64,000 nt of DNA from Streptococcus oralis (GTDB lineage: Bacteria > Bacillota > Bacilli > Lactobacillales > Streptococcaceae). Below the pieces are notes generated by a model that did no database searches, was not told where the DNA came from, and saw nothing but the letters and a program-made list of their open reading frames with translations. Positions 49,724-59,271 of the stretch are shown here, one piece after another. A program made the translations under genes and the position numbers. The DNA lies in assembly GCF_019929345.1 (NCBI RefSeq), contig NZ_JAHZPJ010000002.1, forward strand, positions 124,001 through 188,000, read 5' to 3'. Position 1 is the first letter of the stretch, and every line of letters begins with the position of its first letter.

Positions 49724-50407
49724 TTATTTTGCTTTTGTTGAAGTTAAAATCTGAACACCATCTCGTCCCGCTACGATGACCTTATCCACCATTTGGTTGA
49801 ATAAGCCATGCTCGACGACACCAACGACATGATCCAATTCTTGTCCGAAAGCAATTGGGTCTTCAATGACTTCCAAGGCTAGATCAATGATAAAGTTCTG
49901 CATATCTGTCACAAAACGTTGACCGTCTTTTTCACGGAAACTTGGTTTGTAGCCAGCTCGCTCAAAACGACGAAAAACCTGCTCTGCGCCATATTGAACC
50001 ACTTCTACTGGCAATTTAAAAGCACCTAGTTTTTCTACCAGTTTGCTTTCATCCACCACCCAAATGTATTCTTTTGAGGGCGTTGCGACAACCTTCTCCA
50101 TCAGAAGGGCACCCCCACCGCCTTTGATCCCGTTAAACTGGCTATCTACTTCATCCGCTCCGTCGACTGTCACATCGACAAAGTCCACTTGATCAATCGA
50201 CTTGAGCGGGATATTAAGACCTTCGGCCTGTTTACTGGTCACACTGGAAGTTGTTACAGCAGTAATCTGTAAACTTTCTTCCTTAATCCGACGACCGATT
50301 TCTTCTACGAAATAGTAGGCAGTAGAGCCCGTTCCAAGTCCGACTACCATGCCATCCTTGACAAACTCAGCAGCCTTGATACCTGCCATTTTCTTCAGAT
50401 TTTCCAC
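49724..50407 (-). CDS. rpiA: Ribose-5-phosphate isomerase A
   Basis: Interconverts ribose-5-phosphate and ribulose-5-phosphate. It has 227 residues with [41 protein letters not shown] and [12 protein letters not shown]. The start is GTG at 50407, with GGAGG 7 bases upstream; the first ATG (50389) is spaced too far away. It is the first gene of the nucleoside cluster, with an extended -10 TGTTATAAT (hexamer 50437-50442). Confidence 0.95.
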   Translation of the reverse strand: MENLKKMAGIKAAEFVKDGMVVGLGTGSTAYYFVEEIGRRIKEESLQITAVTTSSVTSKQAEGLNIPLKSIDQVDFVDVTVDGADEVDSQFNGIKGGGGALLMEKVVATPSKEYIWVVDESKLVEKLGAFKLPVEVVQYGAEQVFRRFERAGYKPSFREKDGQRFVTDMQNFIIDLALEVIEDPIAFGQELDHVVGVVEHGLFNQMVDKVIVAGRDGVQILTSTKAK

Positions 50408-50436
50408 TCAAACACCTCCATTAAAGAGCTATTTTT

Positions 50437-50445
50437 ATTATAACA
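50437..50445 (-). promoter_or_regulatory. Extended -10 promoter of rpiA-deoB cluster
   Basis: TGTTATAAT on the minus strand, hexamer 50437-50442, about 30 bases before the rpiA start. Confidence 0.6.
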
Positions 50446-50477
50446 TGTATCCGTTTTTATTTCATGGATACACTGGA

Positions 50478-50506
50478 AAAACCCGAACATTTTTATTTCG
50501 GGTTTT
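50478..50506 (-). terminator. Terminator after the U32 gene
   Basis: AAAACCCGAA (50478-50487) pairs with TTCGGGTTTT (50497-50506), with T-runs on both sides. It is just after the stop of the U32 gene. Confidence 0.8.
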
Positions 50507-50512
50507 TATGTC

Positions 50513-51442
50513 CTATTTAACCATATCAGGATCGTAGTCATAAAATCCTGTATCAAGGAAACGATTTTTAGGATGAAGTTTACGGACTTCTTCATCCAGC
50601 AAGAAGGCTTGATCATGGCTAAAGTTACCCTCTTGGATCAAGCTACGCGCTTGGATAAAGAGTTTAGCAATCTCAACAAAATTCTGACCTGGAGTGTAGA
50701 GTCCTTCTAGCTTCCAATGGGTGAAACCATGCTCAACCAACTCAGTCAATTTGGTCATTAAATCAAGGTCATTGTTAGCAAAGATGTGGGTACCATGATT
50801 GTCTTCAAAGATAGAGTAATGGCTTTCTGGGTCACTCGGTTCTGCAAGGAAGAGATCACGTTTACGTGTTTTTTCATCATCGATGTGCGTGAAGTTGTAG
50901 TAGTTTTGTAAGAGCGGACGCTTAGAATGGTGAATGACACTGGCACCATAAACCAAGACTTCAGCAGGAATTTCCAAAATCTCTGGCATCTTAAAGAGTT
51001 CAGCAGATGGAATTTCACGCGCTAAAACCGCCTCAGAAGCTCCTGCCTTTTGACCCCAGAAATTAATCTGACGACTACTAGTTACCATAGTTGAAGCATC
51101 GTAGATAGTCTTGAAGGAATAGCCATCACGGTTGACCACGTAAAAGACACCTGCATCTCCTACTGTAATATAGTCTGTCTTGATTTCTTCCAAGAAGTCT
51201 AGGAAGGGCTTGATACGGTCCATCATATCTTGGTGCATGAGGGCGTTAACCGCAACGATCAATTCCTTACTCGCATCATGAACCAGCTTAGCGATGGTGC
51301 GCAACTCTTCATAACTAAAGGTCGTTGGCAGACGAAGACCAAAATCTTTCTCACCGACATAGATACGATCTACGTCAGCTTTAAGTAACTGTTCAACTTG
51401 TTCAATACTTTCAGCAGTTGCTGTAATGATAATCTTTTCCAT
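50513..51442 (-). CDS. U32 peptidase-family protein (TrhP1/YrrN-like)
   Basis: 309 residues of the U32 collagenase-like family. Bacillus relatives of this short form (YrrN/TrhP1) take part in hydroxylation of tRNA uridine-34; older literature calls them collagenases. Visible are the TIM-barrel segments DRIYVGEKDFGLRLP and VAVNALMHQDMMD, and EIPAEVLVYGASVIHHSKRPLLQNYYN. There is no signal peptide. The -10 lies 7 bases before the ATG and no Shine-Dalgarno is seen, so it may be translated from a leaderless mRNA. Confidence 0.85.
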   Translation of the reverse strand: MEKIIITATAESIEQVEQLLKADVDRIYVGEKDFGLRLPTTFSYEELRTIAKLVHDASKELIVAVNALMHQDMMDRIKPFLDFLEEIKTDYITVGDAGVFYVVNRDGYSFKTIYDASTMVTSSRQINFWGQKAGASEAVLAREIPSAELFKMPEILEIPAEVLVYGASVIHHSKRPLLQNYYNFTHIDDEKTRKRDLFLAEPSDPESHYSIFEDNHGTHIFANNDLDLMTKLTELVEHGFTHWKLEGLYTPGQNFVEIAKLFIQARSLIQEGNFSHDQAFLLDEEVRKLHPKNRFLDTGFYDYDPDMVK

Positions 51443-51449
51443 AAGAAAA

Positions 51450-51458
51450 ATTATACCA
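51450..51458 (-). promoter_or_regulatory. Extended -10 promoter directly before the U32 start codon
   Basis: TGGTATAAT on the minus strand, hexamer 51450-51455, then seven bases and the ATG at 51442. The TG extension compensates for the lack of a clear -35. Confidence 0.7.
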
Positions 51459-51533
51459 CAATTCTCAAAAATCAGCTATGAATACCAGGAATTTTATAAA
51501 AAGTCAACGTCATTTTTTAAAGTTGGCAATCAA

Positions 51534-51563
51534 AAAAGTGAACAGTAACCAGTACCATCCACT
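51534..51563 (-). terminator. Terminator of the ABC exporter operon
   Basis: Imperfect hairpin AGTGGATGGTA / TTACTGTTCACT with several wobble pairs, followed by TTTTTTG on the minus strand, shortly after the ATPase stop. Confidence 0.55.
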
Positions 51564-51570
51564 CTCTTTT

Positions 51571-52251
51571 TTATGCATGTGTTTTTTCTACTAGGTGGCC
51601 ATCATTCATGACATAGATACGGTCAACCTTATCAAGAAGGCGTGTATCATGTGTAATCATAACAACTCCTCTCCCTTGTTCGTGGGCAATGGCAGCCAAC
51701 ATCTCCGTTACTTGGTAAGCACGCTGGGTATCCAGACTGGCTGTCGGCTCATCTGCAAGCACGATGCTTGGATTGTTATAAAGCGCTCTAGCAATCGCCG
51801 CACGCTGACGTTCGCCACCTGATAAAGCCTTGGGATACTGATTTTGAACTTTTTCCAAATCCAACAGGTCAAGTAACTCTTTTCGATCACTTTTCCTATT
51901 TTTTCCCTTATCCAGTCTGTCAATCAAATCAAGCTGTTCCTTGACCGTTAGAAAAGGAATCAAGTTTGAAGCCTGAAGAATGAAGCCAAACTCTCTAAAA
52001 CGGAGAGCTGTTTTCTCCTTCTCCGTCAAACTGCCTGTTTCTTTCCCCTTTACCAAAATCTTTCCACTTGATGCTTCCTGAAGTTGTCCTAGAGTTGTTA
52101 GAAAGGTCGTCTTTCCAGAGCCTGAAGGCCCAACGATAGCTACGAATTCTCCCGCATTTAGCTGAAAATTCGTCTCATGTAGGGCAACGACTTTCATCTT
52201 TCCTTCCCCGTAGGTTTTTGTCACTTGATTCATTTCAATCAATGTTGTCAT
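51571..52251 (-). CDS. ABC transporter ATP-binding protein (MacB/LolD type)
   Basis: ATPase of an exporter. From ATG 52251 (AAGGAG upstream) it has 226 residues: Walker A GPSGSGKTT (about 41-49), signature LSGGERQRAAIARAL, Walker B IVLADEPTASLD and an H-loop histidine in VMITHDTRL. The frame starting at 52275 would overlap more of the permease and has no ribosome-binding site. It partners the FtsX-like permease gene, which it overlaps slightly. The substrate is unknown. Confidence 0.92.
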   Translation of the reverse strand: MTTLIEMNQVTKTYGEGKMKVVALHETNFQLNAGEFVAIVGPSGSGKTTFLTTLGQLQEASSGKILVKGKETGSLTEKEKTALRFREFGFILQASNLIPFLTVKEQLDLIDRLDKGKNRKSDRKELLDLLDLEKVQNQYPKALSGGERQRAAIARALYNNPSIVLADEPTASLDTQRAYQVTEMLAAIAHEQGRGVVMITHDTRLLDKVDRIYVMNDGHLVEKTHA

Positions 52252-52264
52252 ACTATTCTCCTTA

Positions 52265-53320
52265 TCACTCTGCAATCGCAGTAATCGGGTCCACCTTTAG
52301 CAAGCGTGGAAGTGAAATGACACCACCTAGAAGGGCCATCAAGGAAATTACCAAACTTAGGATAGAGTAGGCTAACCAACTTGGGTAGAAAAAGAAGGTA
52401 GCTGGTAAGACTAAAATCACTCCTCCAATAGCCAGCAAGGCTAAAGCAATCCCCATACCAGCTAGAAGGAAGATTTGACAGAAAAGAGACCATACAATGG
52501 TTTTGATCTGTATTCCCTGAGCCCGCATTATTCCATAAAGTCCTAGTTTTTGGATGGTAATGATATAGACAAAAATCCCCACAATCAAGCCTGTGATAAC
52601 AATCATAGCAAGAATCATGCCTGAAAATACATTCACCTGAGGTGTGTAACCAGGAATTTTCGATATCATTTTTGGAATAGAAATCTGTTTCAGTCCGTCT
52701 CCAGCCACTTCTATATCATTTTTCAATACCAAGGCAGAGATAGAATGATTGGCTTTCAAGGTTCCTTGTAAGGTCCAATAAGTTGACAGACTCGTAAAGA
52801 CAACAGGCTCGGTGAAAAATTTATTATCTTGAGTCAGACCTACAATCTTGTAACTTGCCTCGCTTCCATTGAGCTGAATGGTATCACCTAGCTTCATCCC
52901 ATAATTCTCAAAGGACTGATCCACGACAACCTCATCATCTCCTTCAGGATAACGACCCTCCGTCAAACTAGGAGAGATAAAAGAGTCCCACTCTTGAGCA
53001 AAGATGGAAACATTGACCTTTTCACTATCATCGACTAGATTGGTCACAGCGAACATATAGCCAAGGGGAGCAGCCTCTTTAGAACTCTTATCCTTGTAGT
53101 TATTTTCAGGAATAAAGGATGCTGTCAAATTATCATTTGCGTAGTCAGATAAAACCACACCCGTCGCTTGCCAGTTATCAATAGCTGCTCTGTTATTTCT
53201 CACGAGGCCAAGAGCTAAACTGGTCATAAAAAAGACCATAAAAGCGATAAGAAAAATAGTAGTTAGAATCAAACTATATCGAAGTTTGTTTCGTAATATT
53301 TCTTTGATAGCAAGATACAT
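52265..53320 (-). CDS. FtsX-like ABC permease
   Basis: 351 residues with the MacB architecture: one N-terminal membrane helix (about 17-38), a large extracellular domain (about 45-225) and three C-terminal helices (about 235-345) ending in SLPRLLKVDPITAIAE. Systems of this type export peptides or act as mechanotransmitters. Pneumococcus has a similar ATPase-permease pair in the region near ciaRH, as I recall. The substrate is unknown. Confidence 0.88.
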   Translation of the reverse strand: MYLAIKEILRNKLRYSLILTTIFLIAFMVFFMTSLALGLVRNNRAAIDNWQATGVVLSDYANDNLTASFIPENNYKDKSSKEAAPLGYMFAVTNLVDDSEKVNVSIFAQEWDSFISPSLTEGRYPEGDDEVVVDQSFENYGMKLGDTIQLNGSEASYKIVGLTQDNKFFTEPVVFTSLSTYWTLQGTLKANHSISALVLKNDIEVAGDGLKQISIPKMISKIPGYTPQVNVFSGMILAMIVITGLIVGIFVYIITIQKLGLYGIMRAQGIQIKTIVWSLFCQIFLLAGMGIALALLAIGGVILVLPATFFFYPSWLAYSILSLVISLMALLGGVISLPRLLKVDPITAIAE

Positions 53321-53701
53321 GTTTATCTCCTTTAACTTTTCCCCAGAGGTAGCAAAATGCTACCCAGTCCAATAGACAGAATCTCTGTCTTATCATCCAT
53401 TCAAAACAACTCCTACCACTCTTACAAAGAATCACGGTAGCAACTCAACAAATTATCTTAGGAAAAGCACTTGCTTGCAATCAATTTATATAAGTTATCC
53501 CTTCCTTGCTCAGTATATTTATAATAGAGAAGGTCTGGTCATCTGTTTCAAGTGTAACATCCATGCTATCACTTTCTCTAGTAGGTGTCAAGAAGAGCGA
53601 CTCAGATAATGATAAGAGACTTTAGTAGTTTTGTAACAATTCTGTAATAATTCTCTGCATAAAAAATGATAAAATAGTTATGTACTGTTAAGGAGAGAAT
53701 C
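53321..53701. other. Intergenic region with leader hairpins
   Basis: 381 bases between the divergent permease and DUF3270 genes. Two perfect small hairpins stand close to the permease start: GGTAGC-AAAAT-GCTACC (53348-53364) and AGACAGA-ATC-TCTGTCT (53374-53390). On the plus strand TAAAAT near 53669 is the probable -10 for the DUF3270 gene, followed by AAGGAG. Nothing else is recognised. Confidence 0.6.
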
Positions 53702-53986
53702 ATGTCCGCAAGAAAACTAGAAGCTTATGAGTTTGAACAAGCTCCCGAATCGAATCAAACTCCGCTTTATCAAGATTATACACCGGAAGCTCCAGTCGGC
53801 CCTAACTTAAAAGAGATTTTATTTTTTGTAAATATTGCTTGTTTTTGTATTTTTATGGCACTTTTTAGCTTTATCTTTTTAGCCTTAAAATTAAATACAG
53901 TTTTATCATTTATTGCTGCTATGGGGACAAGCTTCGCCCTCTTACAACTTCAACGAAAGATGATTAAACGAAAACTTTCAAAATAA
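53702..53986 (+). CDS. DUF3270 membrane protein
   Basis: A 94-residue streptococcal protein of the DUF3270 family, function unknown. A polar N terminus (1-40, rich in Pro/Gln/Glu) is followed by two hydrophobic helices (about 41-65 and 67-82) and a basic tail KRKLSK. ATG follows AAGGAGAGAATC. It is a single-gene transcript ending at a strong terminator. Confidence 0.8.
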   Translation: MSARKLEAYEFEQAPESNQTPLYQDYTPEAPVGPNLKEILFFVNIACFCIFMALFSFIFLALKLNTVLSFIAAMGTSFALLQLQRKMIKRKLSK

Positions 53987-53987
53987 A

Positions 53988-54007
53988 GGTTGGTACTACT
54001 ACCAACC
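53988..54007 (+). terminator. DUF3270 gene terminator
   Basis: GGTTGGTA-CTAC-TACCAACC, followed by TCTTTT, immediately after the stop codon. Confidence 0.85.
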
Positions 54008-54025
54008 TCTTTTCTTGTTATCTAA

Positions 54026-54051
54026 AAAGACAGTTTCTCAAAACTGTCTTT
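54026..54051. terminator. ciaH terminator, bidirectional
   Basis: AAAGACAGTTT-CTCA-AAACTGTCTTT with T-runs on both strands, just past the ciaH stop. Confidence 0.85.
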
Positions 54052-54052
54052 T

Positions 54053-55390
54053 TTATTTATTCTTACGTTTGGAAGGAGATTGGATGGCAATTTTAACTTC
54101 AAAAATCGTTCCTCTAGGTTTGTTATCTTTTACGCTAATCGTTCCTCGTAAGGCATCTACAATCTGCTTGGCCAGAGATAGTCCTAGGCCAAAACCACCT
54201 TTCTGACGAGTCCTCGCCTTGTCTACACGGTAAAAACGGTCAAAGATTTTCTTCTTATCGGCAGCTGAGATTCCAATCCCATTATCTGTTACTGTAAGAT
54301 AGAGATGGCGATCTGTAGCATGAACTACAAACTCAATCTTGCCATCTTCTTCGGTATACTTGATGGCATTATCAAACAAGATGGTCATGAGCTGTTTTAG
54401 GAGCAACTGATCGGTCATGAATGGGCGATAAACTCGATTTTCATAGTCAAAAACACGATCATTTTCAGAAGCAATCAACTCATAGTTGGCAAAGGTTGTT
54501 TTAAAGAATTGTGGAGAAACTTCTGCTATTTCTGGTTTGATTCCATCATCTCGACGTGCAAGGTTGAGAAGATTGGTCGTGAGGAAGCGCATGTTCCGAA
54601 CTTCTTCGAGACTAGAAGCAATACTTTCGCTGGATTCCATAATCGTTGCCTCTGGTTTTCGAAAGAGATTCTCTAAGCGATTTTGTAAAACGGCCAAAGG
54701 CGTTCTCAGTTCGTGACTCGCATTTTCAACAAAGGACTTCTGCTTTTGCATACTTTCCAGTAAAGGTTTGACACTGACACGTGCCAGATAAACACTAGCA
54801 ATTAAAGACAGGAGCCAGAAACTAGCCATAACTACAACAATTAAATGCTCGTGGTTTTGACTGATTTGCTCGAGCTGGCTGGTATTGATTAAAACCGCCG
54901 CATATTTGACATTGCTTGATACGGAGGAAGAGTTGGTTTCCATCAAGACCATTCGATAGGTTTCTTCCTGACCATAGCTATTGACTACTTGAATTTGGCG
55001 AATATGATTCAACTCTTTCTTGTCCAGCTTGATCTTATCCAAGCCTAGAAAACGATTGCCCAGTAAGAGTTGGTTAAAATCCTTGTCAAAGAGCAAAACT
55101 TCTGTATTTGAGCTAACATTGGGCTTTACTTCAGCCTTACTGGCATCCGCTGTTGCTGGTTGAATATCCTTGACTTCCTCAGTTGCCCGATTAAGGGCTA
55201 ATTGGATGACAGCTTGTGGACTACTACTAAGGGCTTGGAGTTTTTCATCTACAGAGGTGTAGAGACTCGAGTGCATGACCTGAAGGATAATCAAGGTCAT
55301 AGCAGAGAAAATCAGGGTGAACACTCCGAAGTTTCGAATGAAATAGCTGAAATCATCCGCATACCATGTTTTTTTTAGTTTATTGAACAT
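54053..55390 (-). CDS. ciaH: Sensor histidine kinase CiaH
   Basis: Membrane kinase that phosphorylates CiaR; in pneumococcus the system controls competence, beta-lactam tolerance and lysis. It has 445 residues: helix 1 (about 18-40), an extracellular domain (about 41-180), helix 2 (about 183-205), HisKA with [18 protein letters not shown] (phospho-acceptor His226), and an ATPase domain with [14 protein letters not shown] and GGFGLGLSL. It overlaps ciaR by 11 bases. Confidence 0.95.
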   Translation of the reverse strand: MFNKLKKTWYADDFSYFIRNFGVFTLIFSAMTLIILQVMHSSLYTSVDEKLQALSSSPQAVIQLALNRATEEVKDIQPATADASKAEVKPNVSSNTEVLLFDKDFNQLLLGNRFLGLDKIKLDKKELNHIRQIQVVNSYGQEETYRMVLMETNSSSVSSNVKYAAVLINTSQLEQISQNHEHLIVVVMASFWLLSLIASVYLARVSVKPLLESMQKQKSFVENASHELRTPLAVLQNRLENLFRKPEATIMESSESIASSLEEVRNMRFLTTNLLNLARRDDGIKPEIAEVSPQFFKTTFANYELIASENDRVFDYENRVYRPFMTDQLLLKQLMTILFDNAIKYTEEDGKIEFVVHATDRHLYLTVTDNGIGISAADKKKIFDRFYRVDKARTRQKGGFGLGLSLAKQIVDALRGTISVKDNKPRGTIFEVKIAIQSPSKRKNK

Positions 55391-56054
55391 CTTTTAAAAT
55401 ATACCCGACACTACGCAAGGTTTGAAGGTTTTCAGCAAAGGCTGTACCCTTCAGTTTCTTACGAACTTTTGAAACATAGACTTCTACAACGGAAATAGTC
55501 GTATCGCTATCAAATCCCCATAGGCGGTCAAAAATTTGTGTCTTGGGAAGAATGACATTTTGATTTTGAAGGAAGTAAACCAATAACTCAAACTCTTTCC
55601 CGAGCAATTCCACAGGAGTATCTTCCACTTTTACTTCATTCGTTGAAAGGTTGACGACAATATCCCCATAGGTCAAGGTATTTTCGTTAAACTTGCCTGA
55701 ACGTTTGAGAAGGGCTTGAATCCGCATTTTGAGTTCTTCTAGGTAGAAGGGTTTGGTGAGGTAGTCATCCGCTCCCAACTCAAAACCATGTCCCTTGTCA
55801 TCCAAACTCTCTTTGGCAGTCATGATAAGGACTGGTGTTGTAATTCCTTTTTCACGCAATTCTTTCAAAACTTGGAAGCCATTTTTTTCAGGCAACATCA
55901 GGTCAAGCAGAATCAAGTCATAAACGCCACTTTCTGCTTCGTAGAGACCTTCTTCTCCATCAAAGACCTGCATGACATCTGCAAAATCATCTAAAAAGTC
56001 AAATACTGAGTTTGACAGGCCTAGATCATCTTCTACTAATAAGATTTTTATCAT
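55380..56054 (-). CDS. ciaR: Response regulator CiaR
   Basis: OmpR/PhoB-family regulator of 224 residues: receiver domain with LVEDD, phospho-acceptor Asp51 in [13 protein letters not shown], Thr/Lys switch residues ([13 protein letters not shown]), and a C-terminal winged helix (about 130-224). It activates promoters with TTTAAG-type repeats, including its own in pneumococcus. Here TTTAAG lies 10 bases upstream of its -10. Confidence 0.96.
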   Translation of the reverse strand: MIKILLVEDDLGLSNSVFDFLDDFADVMQVFDGEEGLYEAESGVYDLILLDLMLPEKNGFQVLKELREKGITTPVLIMTAKESLDDKGHGFELGADDYLTKPFYLEELKMRIQALLKRSGKFNENTLTYGDIVVNLSTNEVKVEDTPVELLGKEFELLVYFLQNQNVILPKTQIFDRLWGFDSDTTISVVEVYVSKVRKKLKGTAFAENLQTLRSVGYILKDVQ

Positions 56055-56078
56055 CAGAAACTCCTCCTTGTTACGATT

Positions 56079-56100
56079 ATTATACCAAAATTGCCTTAAA
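56079..56100 (-). promoter_or_regulatory. ciaRH promoter with CiaR-type box
   Basis: Minus strand: TTTAAG (56095-56100), 10 bases, -10 TATAAT (56079-56084). The repeat partner, five bases after TTTAAG, reads TTTGG, an incomplete second half-site. The start would lie about 18 bases before the AAGGAGGAG/ATG of ciaR. Confidence 0.6.
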
Positions 56101-56145
56101 AAAAACTCAACTCTCTCTTGTTTTCAGATAGAAAGTTGAGTTTTT
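56101..56145 (-). terminator. pepN terminator
   Basis: AAAAACTCAACT (56101-56112) pairs with AGTTGAGTTTTT (56134-56145). On the minus strand a T-run follows that runs directly into the ciaR promoter box. Confidence 0.8.
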
Positions 56146-56163
56146 ATTTACATTTCGAACGAA

Positions 56164-58710
56164 TTAAACTTTAGCATATTGGGCTACAACAGCTTCGACT
56201 GCTGCTTTCTCACGCTTAATCAAGTCAACACGCGCTGCGATATCCTTGATTCCCATACGGATGTTTCGGCTAAGAGCGAGGTCAGAAAGTTGCGGTTCAA
56301 AGAATTCCTTGTACTCTGCCAAGCGTTGCTCTGTTTTAAAGATGTGTGATGGGAAGATAACAAAACTATCAAAGCTCATATCACCACCAAGGGCTGCCTT
56401 GATCCAATCCCAGTTTTCTCGCGCCCAAACCCAAACAGTTTCTTGGGTAGCTTGGTGTCCGAGGAATTGGAGGTACCATGAAGAAAGGTCTTGTGGTTTC
56501 ACTACAAATTTGTCCTTCCATGAGCCAATCAAGGTTTGGATATTGTCGGCATCTGTACTGTACGCAAGAGCTCCTGCCAGCTGGCGTTTAAAGACCGCAT
56601 CCGTCGCATGAGTATAGAGGTCCAGATAAGTTGCGACCAAATCCTTGGTCTCATGGTGTTTCATTTCATTGATGAGAACTTGAGCACGGATGGCTGCTGG
56701 AAGTCCTGCAAGATTTTCCTTGTGAGCCGCAAAGATTTGGCTAGCGACTTGACTAGCTTCTGCATCATTAGAGCGAATCATCATGGAAATGGTCAACTGA
56801 CGAACCAATTCATCCTCATCTGATTCCCCATCTTTGGCTTCAAAACCAAGACGGTCATAGTTGTGACGAGCCAATTTAGCAACTAGACTGTTAAAGACTC
56901 TCTCAGTTTCTGTTCCTTCATCAATAAAGCGCTCGAGGGCAGCAATCACTTGAGAAACAGCTGAAACTACCAGGTAAGACTCTTCCTTGGCAAGTTTATC
57001 AAGGACTGGGAGCAAGTCCGCATAAGAAATATGCCCTGCTTCTGCAAGCAGACGACGTTCTTGAACGATTTGCAGTTTGCTTGTGTTATCAAGTGTTTCT
57101 AAGTCAGCAAGAACAGCTTCTAACAAGTCTCCTTGATAGTCTGTAATGTAGTGGGCTGTATTTTCAGTGTTGAGACGAAGTGCTCCTTCGTTTTCAGCAA
57201 GAAGAGCAGCATAGCCAGGGATTTCGATACTTTCAGTTTCAAGTGTATCTGGTAGACCTTTCCAGTTGCTGTTAAGTGGCACCACCCAGAGACGGTTCTT
57301 GTCTTCATGCTCACCGATAAAGAATTGTTTTTGTGAAATCTTCAAGACATCATTTTCAACTTTGACAGTGAGAACTGGATAGCCAGGCTGTTCCAACCAA
57401 GAATCCATGAAGGCTGCGACATCACGTCCTGATGCCTGACCAAGGGCATTCCAAAGGTCACGACCGATGGTGTTGCTGTACTGGTGCTTTTCAAAGTAAG
57501 CATGCAAGCCTTTAGCAAAATCCGCATCACCGAGCCAGCGACGAAGCATGTGCATGAGACGGCTTCCTTTGGCATAGACGATAGCGCCATCAAAGAGTGT
57601 ATTAATTTCATCCGGGTGTTTGACTTCGACGTGAACAGACTGCACGCCATCCGTCGCATCGCGTTTAAGCGCAGCTGGAACCCCACCTGTTTGGAAATCT
57701 TCAAAGATATTCCAACTTGGTTCGATGGCATCCACACAGACGTATTCCATCATGTTTGCGAAGCTTTCATTGAGCCAGAGGTCATCCCACCATTTCATAG
57801 TCACGAGGTTACCAAACCATTGGTGAGCAAGCTCATGGGCAATGACAAGGGCTACCTGTTGACGACTGGCAAAGGTAGAGTTCTCATCCACAACCAAGTA
57901 TACTTCACGGTAGGTCACCAGACCCCAGTTTTCCATAGCACCTGCTGAGAAGTCAGGAAGGGCGATATGGAGAGATTGAGGAATTGGATACTTAACTCCG
58001 TAATAATCTTCGTAGAACTCAATTGAGCGAACGGCGATGTCCAGTGAGAAATCAAGGTTAGATAATGGGTGAGCTTTGGTTGAGTAGACACCTACAAGGG
58101 TACCGTTTTTAGTTTTAGCGGTCACCCCTTGCAAATCACCTGCTACAAAGGCCAACAAGTAAGAAGACATGCGAGGTGTTGTCTCAAACTTCCAGATGCC
58201 TGTTTCCTTACGGTTTTCAACATCAATTTCTGGCATGTTTGACAAGGCCACTTCACCTTCTGCTTGATCAAAACGGAGAGCGAGATCAAAGGTTGCTTTA
58301 GCTTCAGGCTCATCCACACATGGGAAGGCTTCGCGCGCAAAATGGCTCTCAAACTGGGTAGACAAGACTTCCTTCTTCACTCCATCAACTGTGTAGTAAG
58401 AAGGGTAAATCCCTGTCATGTTGTCTGTGATTTTTCCTGAAAAAGCGATGACCATTTCAACTTGACCAGCCTCAGCCAATTCGATATGAAGGGTTTCATT
58501 GTCATGATCAACTGTAAATGAACGAGCTTGACCCGCAACTTCTAAAGAAGTGATTTCCAAGTCTTTTTGATGAAGGGAAATACGGTCACTCTGTGCTTGA
58601 CCAGTAATGGTCACCTTCCCAGAAAAGGTCTTGGTCTCACGACTCAAGTCTAAAAATAAATCATAATGTTCAGGAACAAATTGCGTAATAAAATGTTCAA
58701 CTGCTTGCAT
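56164..58710 (-). CDS. pepN: Aminopeptidase N (lysyl aminopeptidase)
   Basis: M1-family zinc aminopeptidase that trims N-terminal residues of peptides in the cytoplasm. The 848 residues have the substrate motif GAMENWG, the zinc site HELAHQWFGN (about 292) with the third ligand in WLNESFANMMEY, and a long helical C-terminal ERAP1-like domain (about 520-848). The promoter is an extended -10 TGATATAAT (hexamer 58762-58767). It lies directly before ciaRH, as I recall for pneumococcus. Confidence 0.96.
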   Translation of the reverse strand: MQAVEHFITQFVPEHYDLFLDLSRETKTFSGKVTITGQAQSDRISLHQKDLEITSLEVAGQARSFTVDHDNETLHIELAEAGQVEMVIAFSGKITDNMTGIYPSYYTVDGVKKEVLSTQFESHFAREAFPCVDEPEAKATFDLALRFDQAEGEVALSNMPEIDVENRKETGIWKFETTPRMSSYLLAFVAGDLQGVTAKTKNGTLVGVYSTKAHPLSNLDFSLDIAVRSIEFYEDYYGVKYPIPQSLHIALPDFSAGAMENWGLVTYREVYLVVDENSTFASRQQVALVIAHELAHQWFGNLVTMKWWDDLWLNESFANMMEYVCVDAIEPSWNIFEDFQTGGVPAALKRDATDGVQSVHVEVKHPDEINTLFDGAIVYAKGSRLMHMLRRWLGDADFAKGLHAYFEKHQYSNTIGRDLWNALGQASGRDVAAFMDSWLEQPGYPVLTVKVENDVLKISQKQFFIGEHEDKNRLWVVPLNSNWKGLPDTLETESIEIPGYAALLAENEGALRLNTENTAHYITDYQGDLLEAVLADLETLDNTSKLQIVQERRLLAEAGHISYADLLPVLDKLAKEESYLVVSAVSQVIAALERFIDEGTETERVFNSLVAKLARHNYDRLGFEAKDGESDEDELVRQLTISMMIRSNDAEASQVASQIFAAHKENLAGLPAAIRAQVLINEMKHHETKDLVATYLDLYTHATDAVFKRQLAGALAYSTDADNIQTLIGSWKDKFVVKPQDLSSWYLQFLGHQATQETVWVWARENWDWIKAALGGDMSFDSFVIFPSHIFKTEQRLAEYKEFFEPQLSDLALSRNIRMGIKDIAARVDLIKREKAAVEAVVAQYAKV

Positions 58711-58830
58711 AGTTTTCTCCTATTCTAAGTTTAAGAGTTTTACTCTTCTTCAAACAAACTTATTATATCATGTTTTGCTTAAGAAAAAAGGATTGGACGG
58801 TGATTTCCAAAACTTTCTTCCTTCTGCAGT

Positions 58831-59271
58831 CTAGAGTGGGTAGACCTTGCGAAATTCTTCCAAAACAACCTTGCTGTCAGGGGTAAAAGTCAGTCCGGCT
58901 TCCCTCATCCACTCGGTGAAAAAGTCCTCATGAACCTGACGCCAATAGGCTAAAGATTTGTCTCCCTCACCTTCCTTGTAGGCATGGTCAGCAGAAACTT
59001 GATGAAAGGGCTGAACGGAAACCTTGGTAATTTCGACAATGCAGACAGCCTGATTTTGACTATCTAAAATAACATCAAAGGTCCCTTCTTGCGGAAGGGG
59101 TTCGTCTTCTAGTGAGTAGAGATCGTAAGCTGATGCTGTTGCAGTCTTCTCACCTCTGAGAACCAAGTCGGCCAAGAGATCTGCTTCCACTCCAAAAGCC
59201 CAAGCGTCTATCTCATCTCCAATCGAGGGGTTAATTTGCTTGTAAATATTCCACATTTCTTGCGGTGTCAT
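58831..59271 (-). CDS. ASCH-domain protein (YhfF-like)
   Basis: 146 residues of the ASCH superfamily (PUA-like RNA-binding fold): LVLRGEKTATASAYDLY, the acidic EDEPLPQEGTFDVIL, and AVCIVEITKVSVQPFHQVSADHAYKEGEGD. Members are proposed to bind RNA or act on modified nucleosides; the role of this one is unknown. The ATG overlaps the stop of the PEP-utilizer-like gene by 4 bases. Confidence 0.85.
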   Translation of the reverse strand: MTPQEMWNIYKQINPSIGDEIDAWAFGVEADLLADLVLRGEKTATASAYDLYSLEDEPLPQEGTFDVILDSQNQAVCIVEITKVSVQPFHQVSADHAYKEGEGDKSLAYWRQVHEDFFTEWMREAGLTFTPDSKVVLEEFRKVYPL

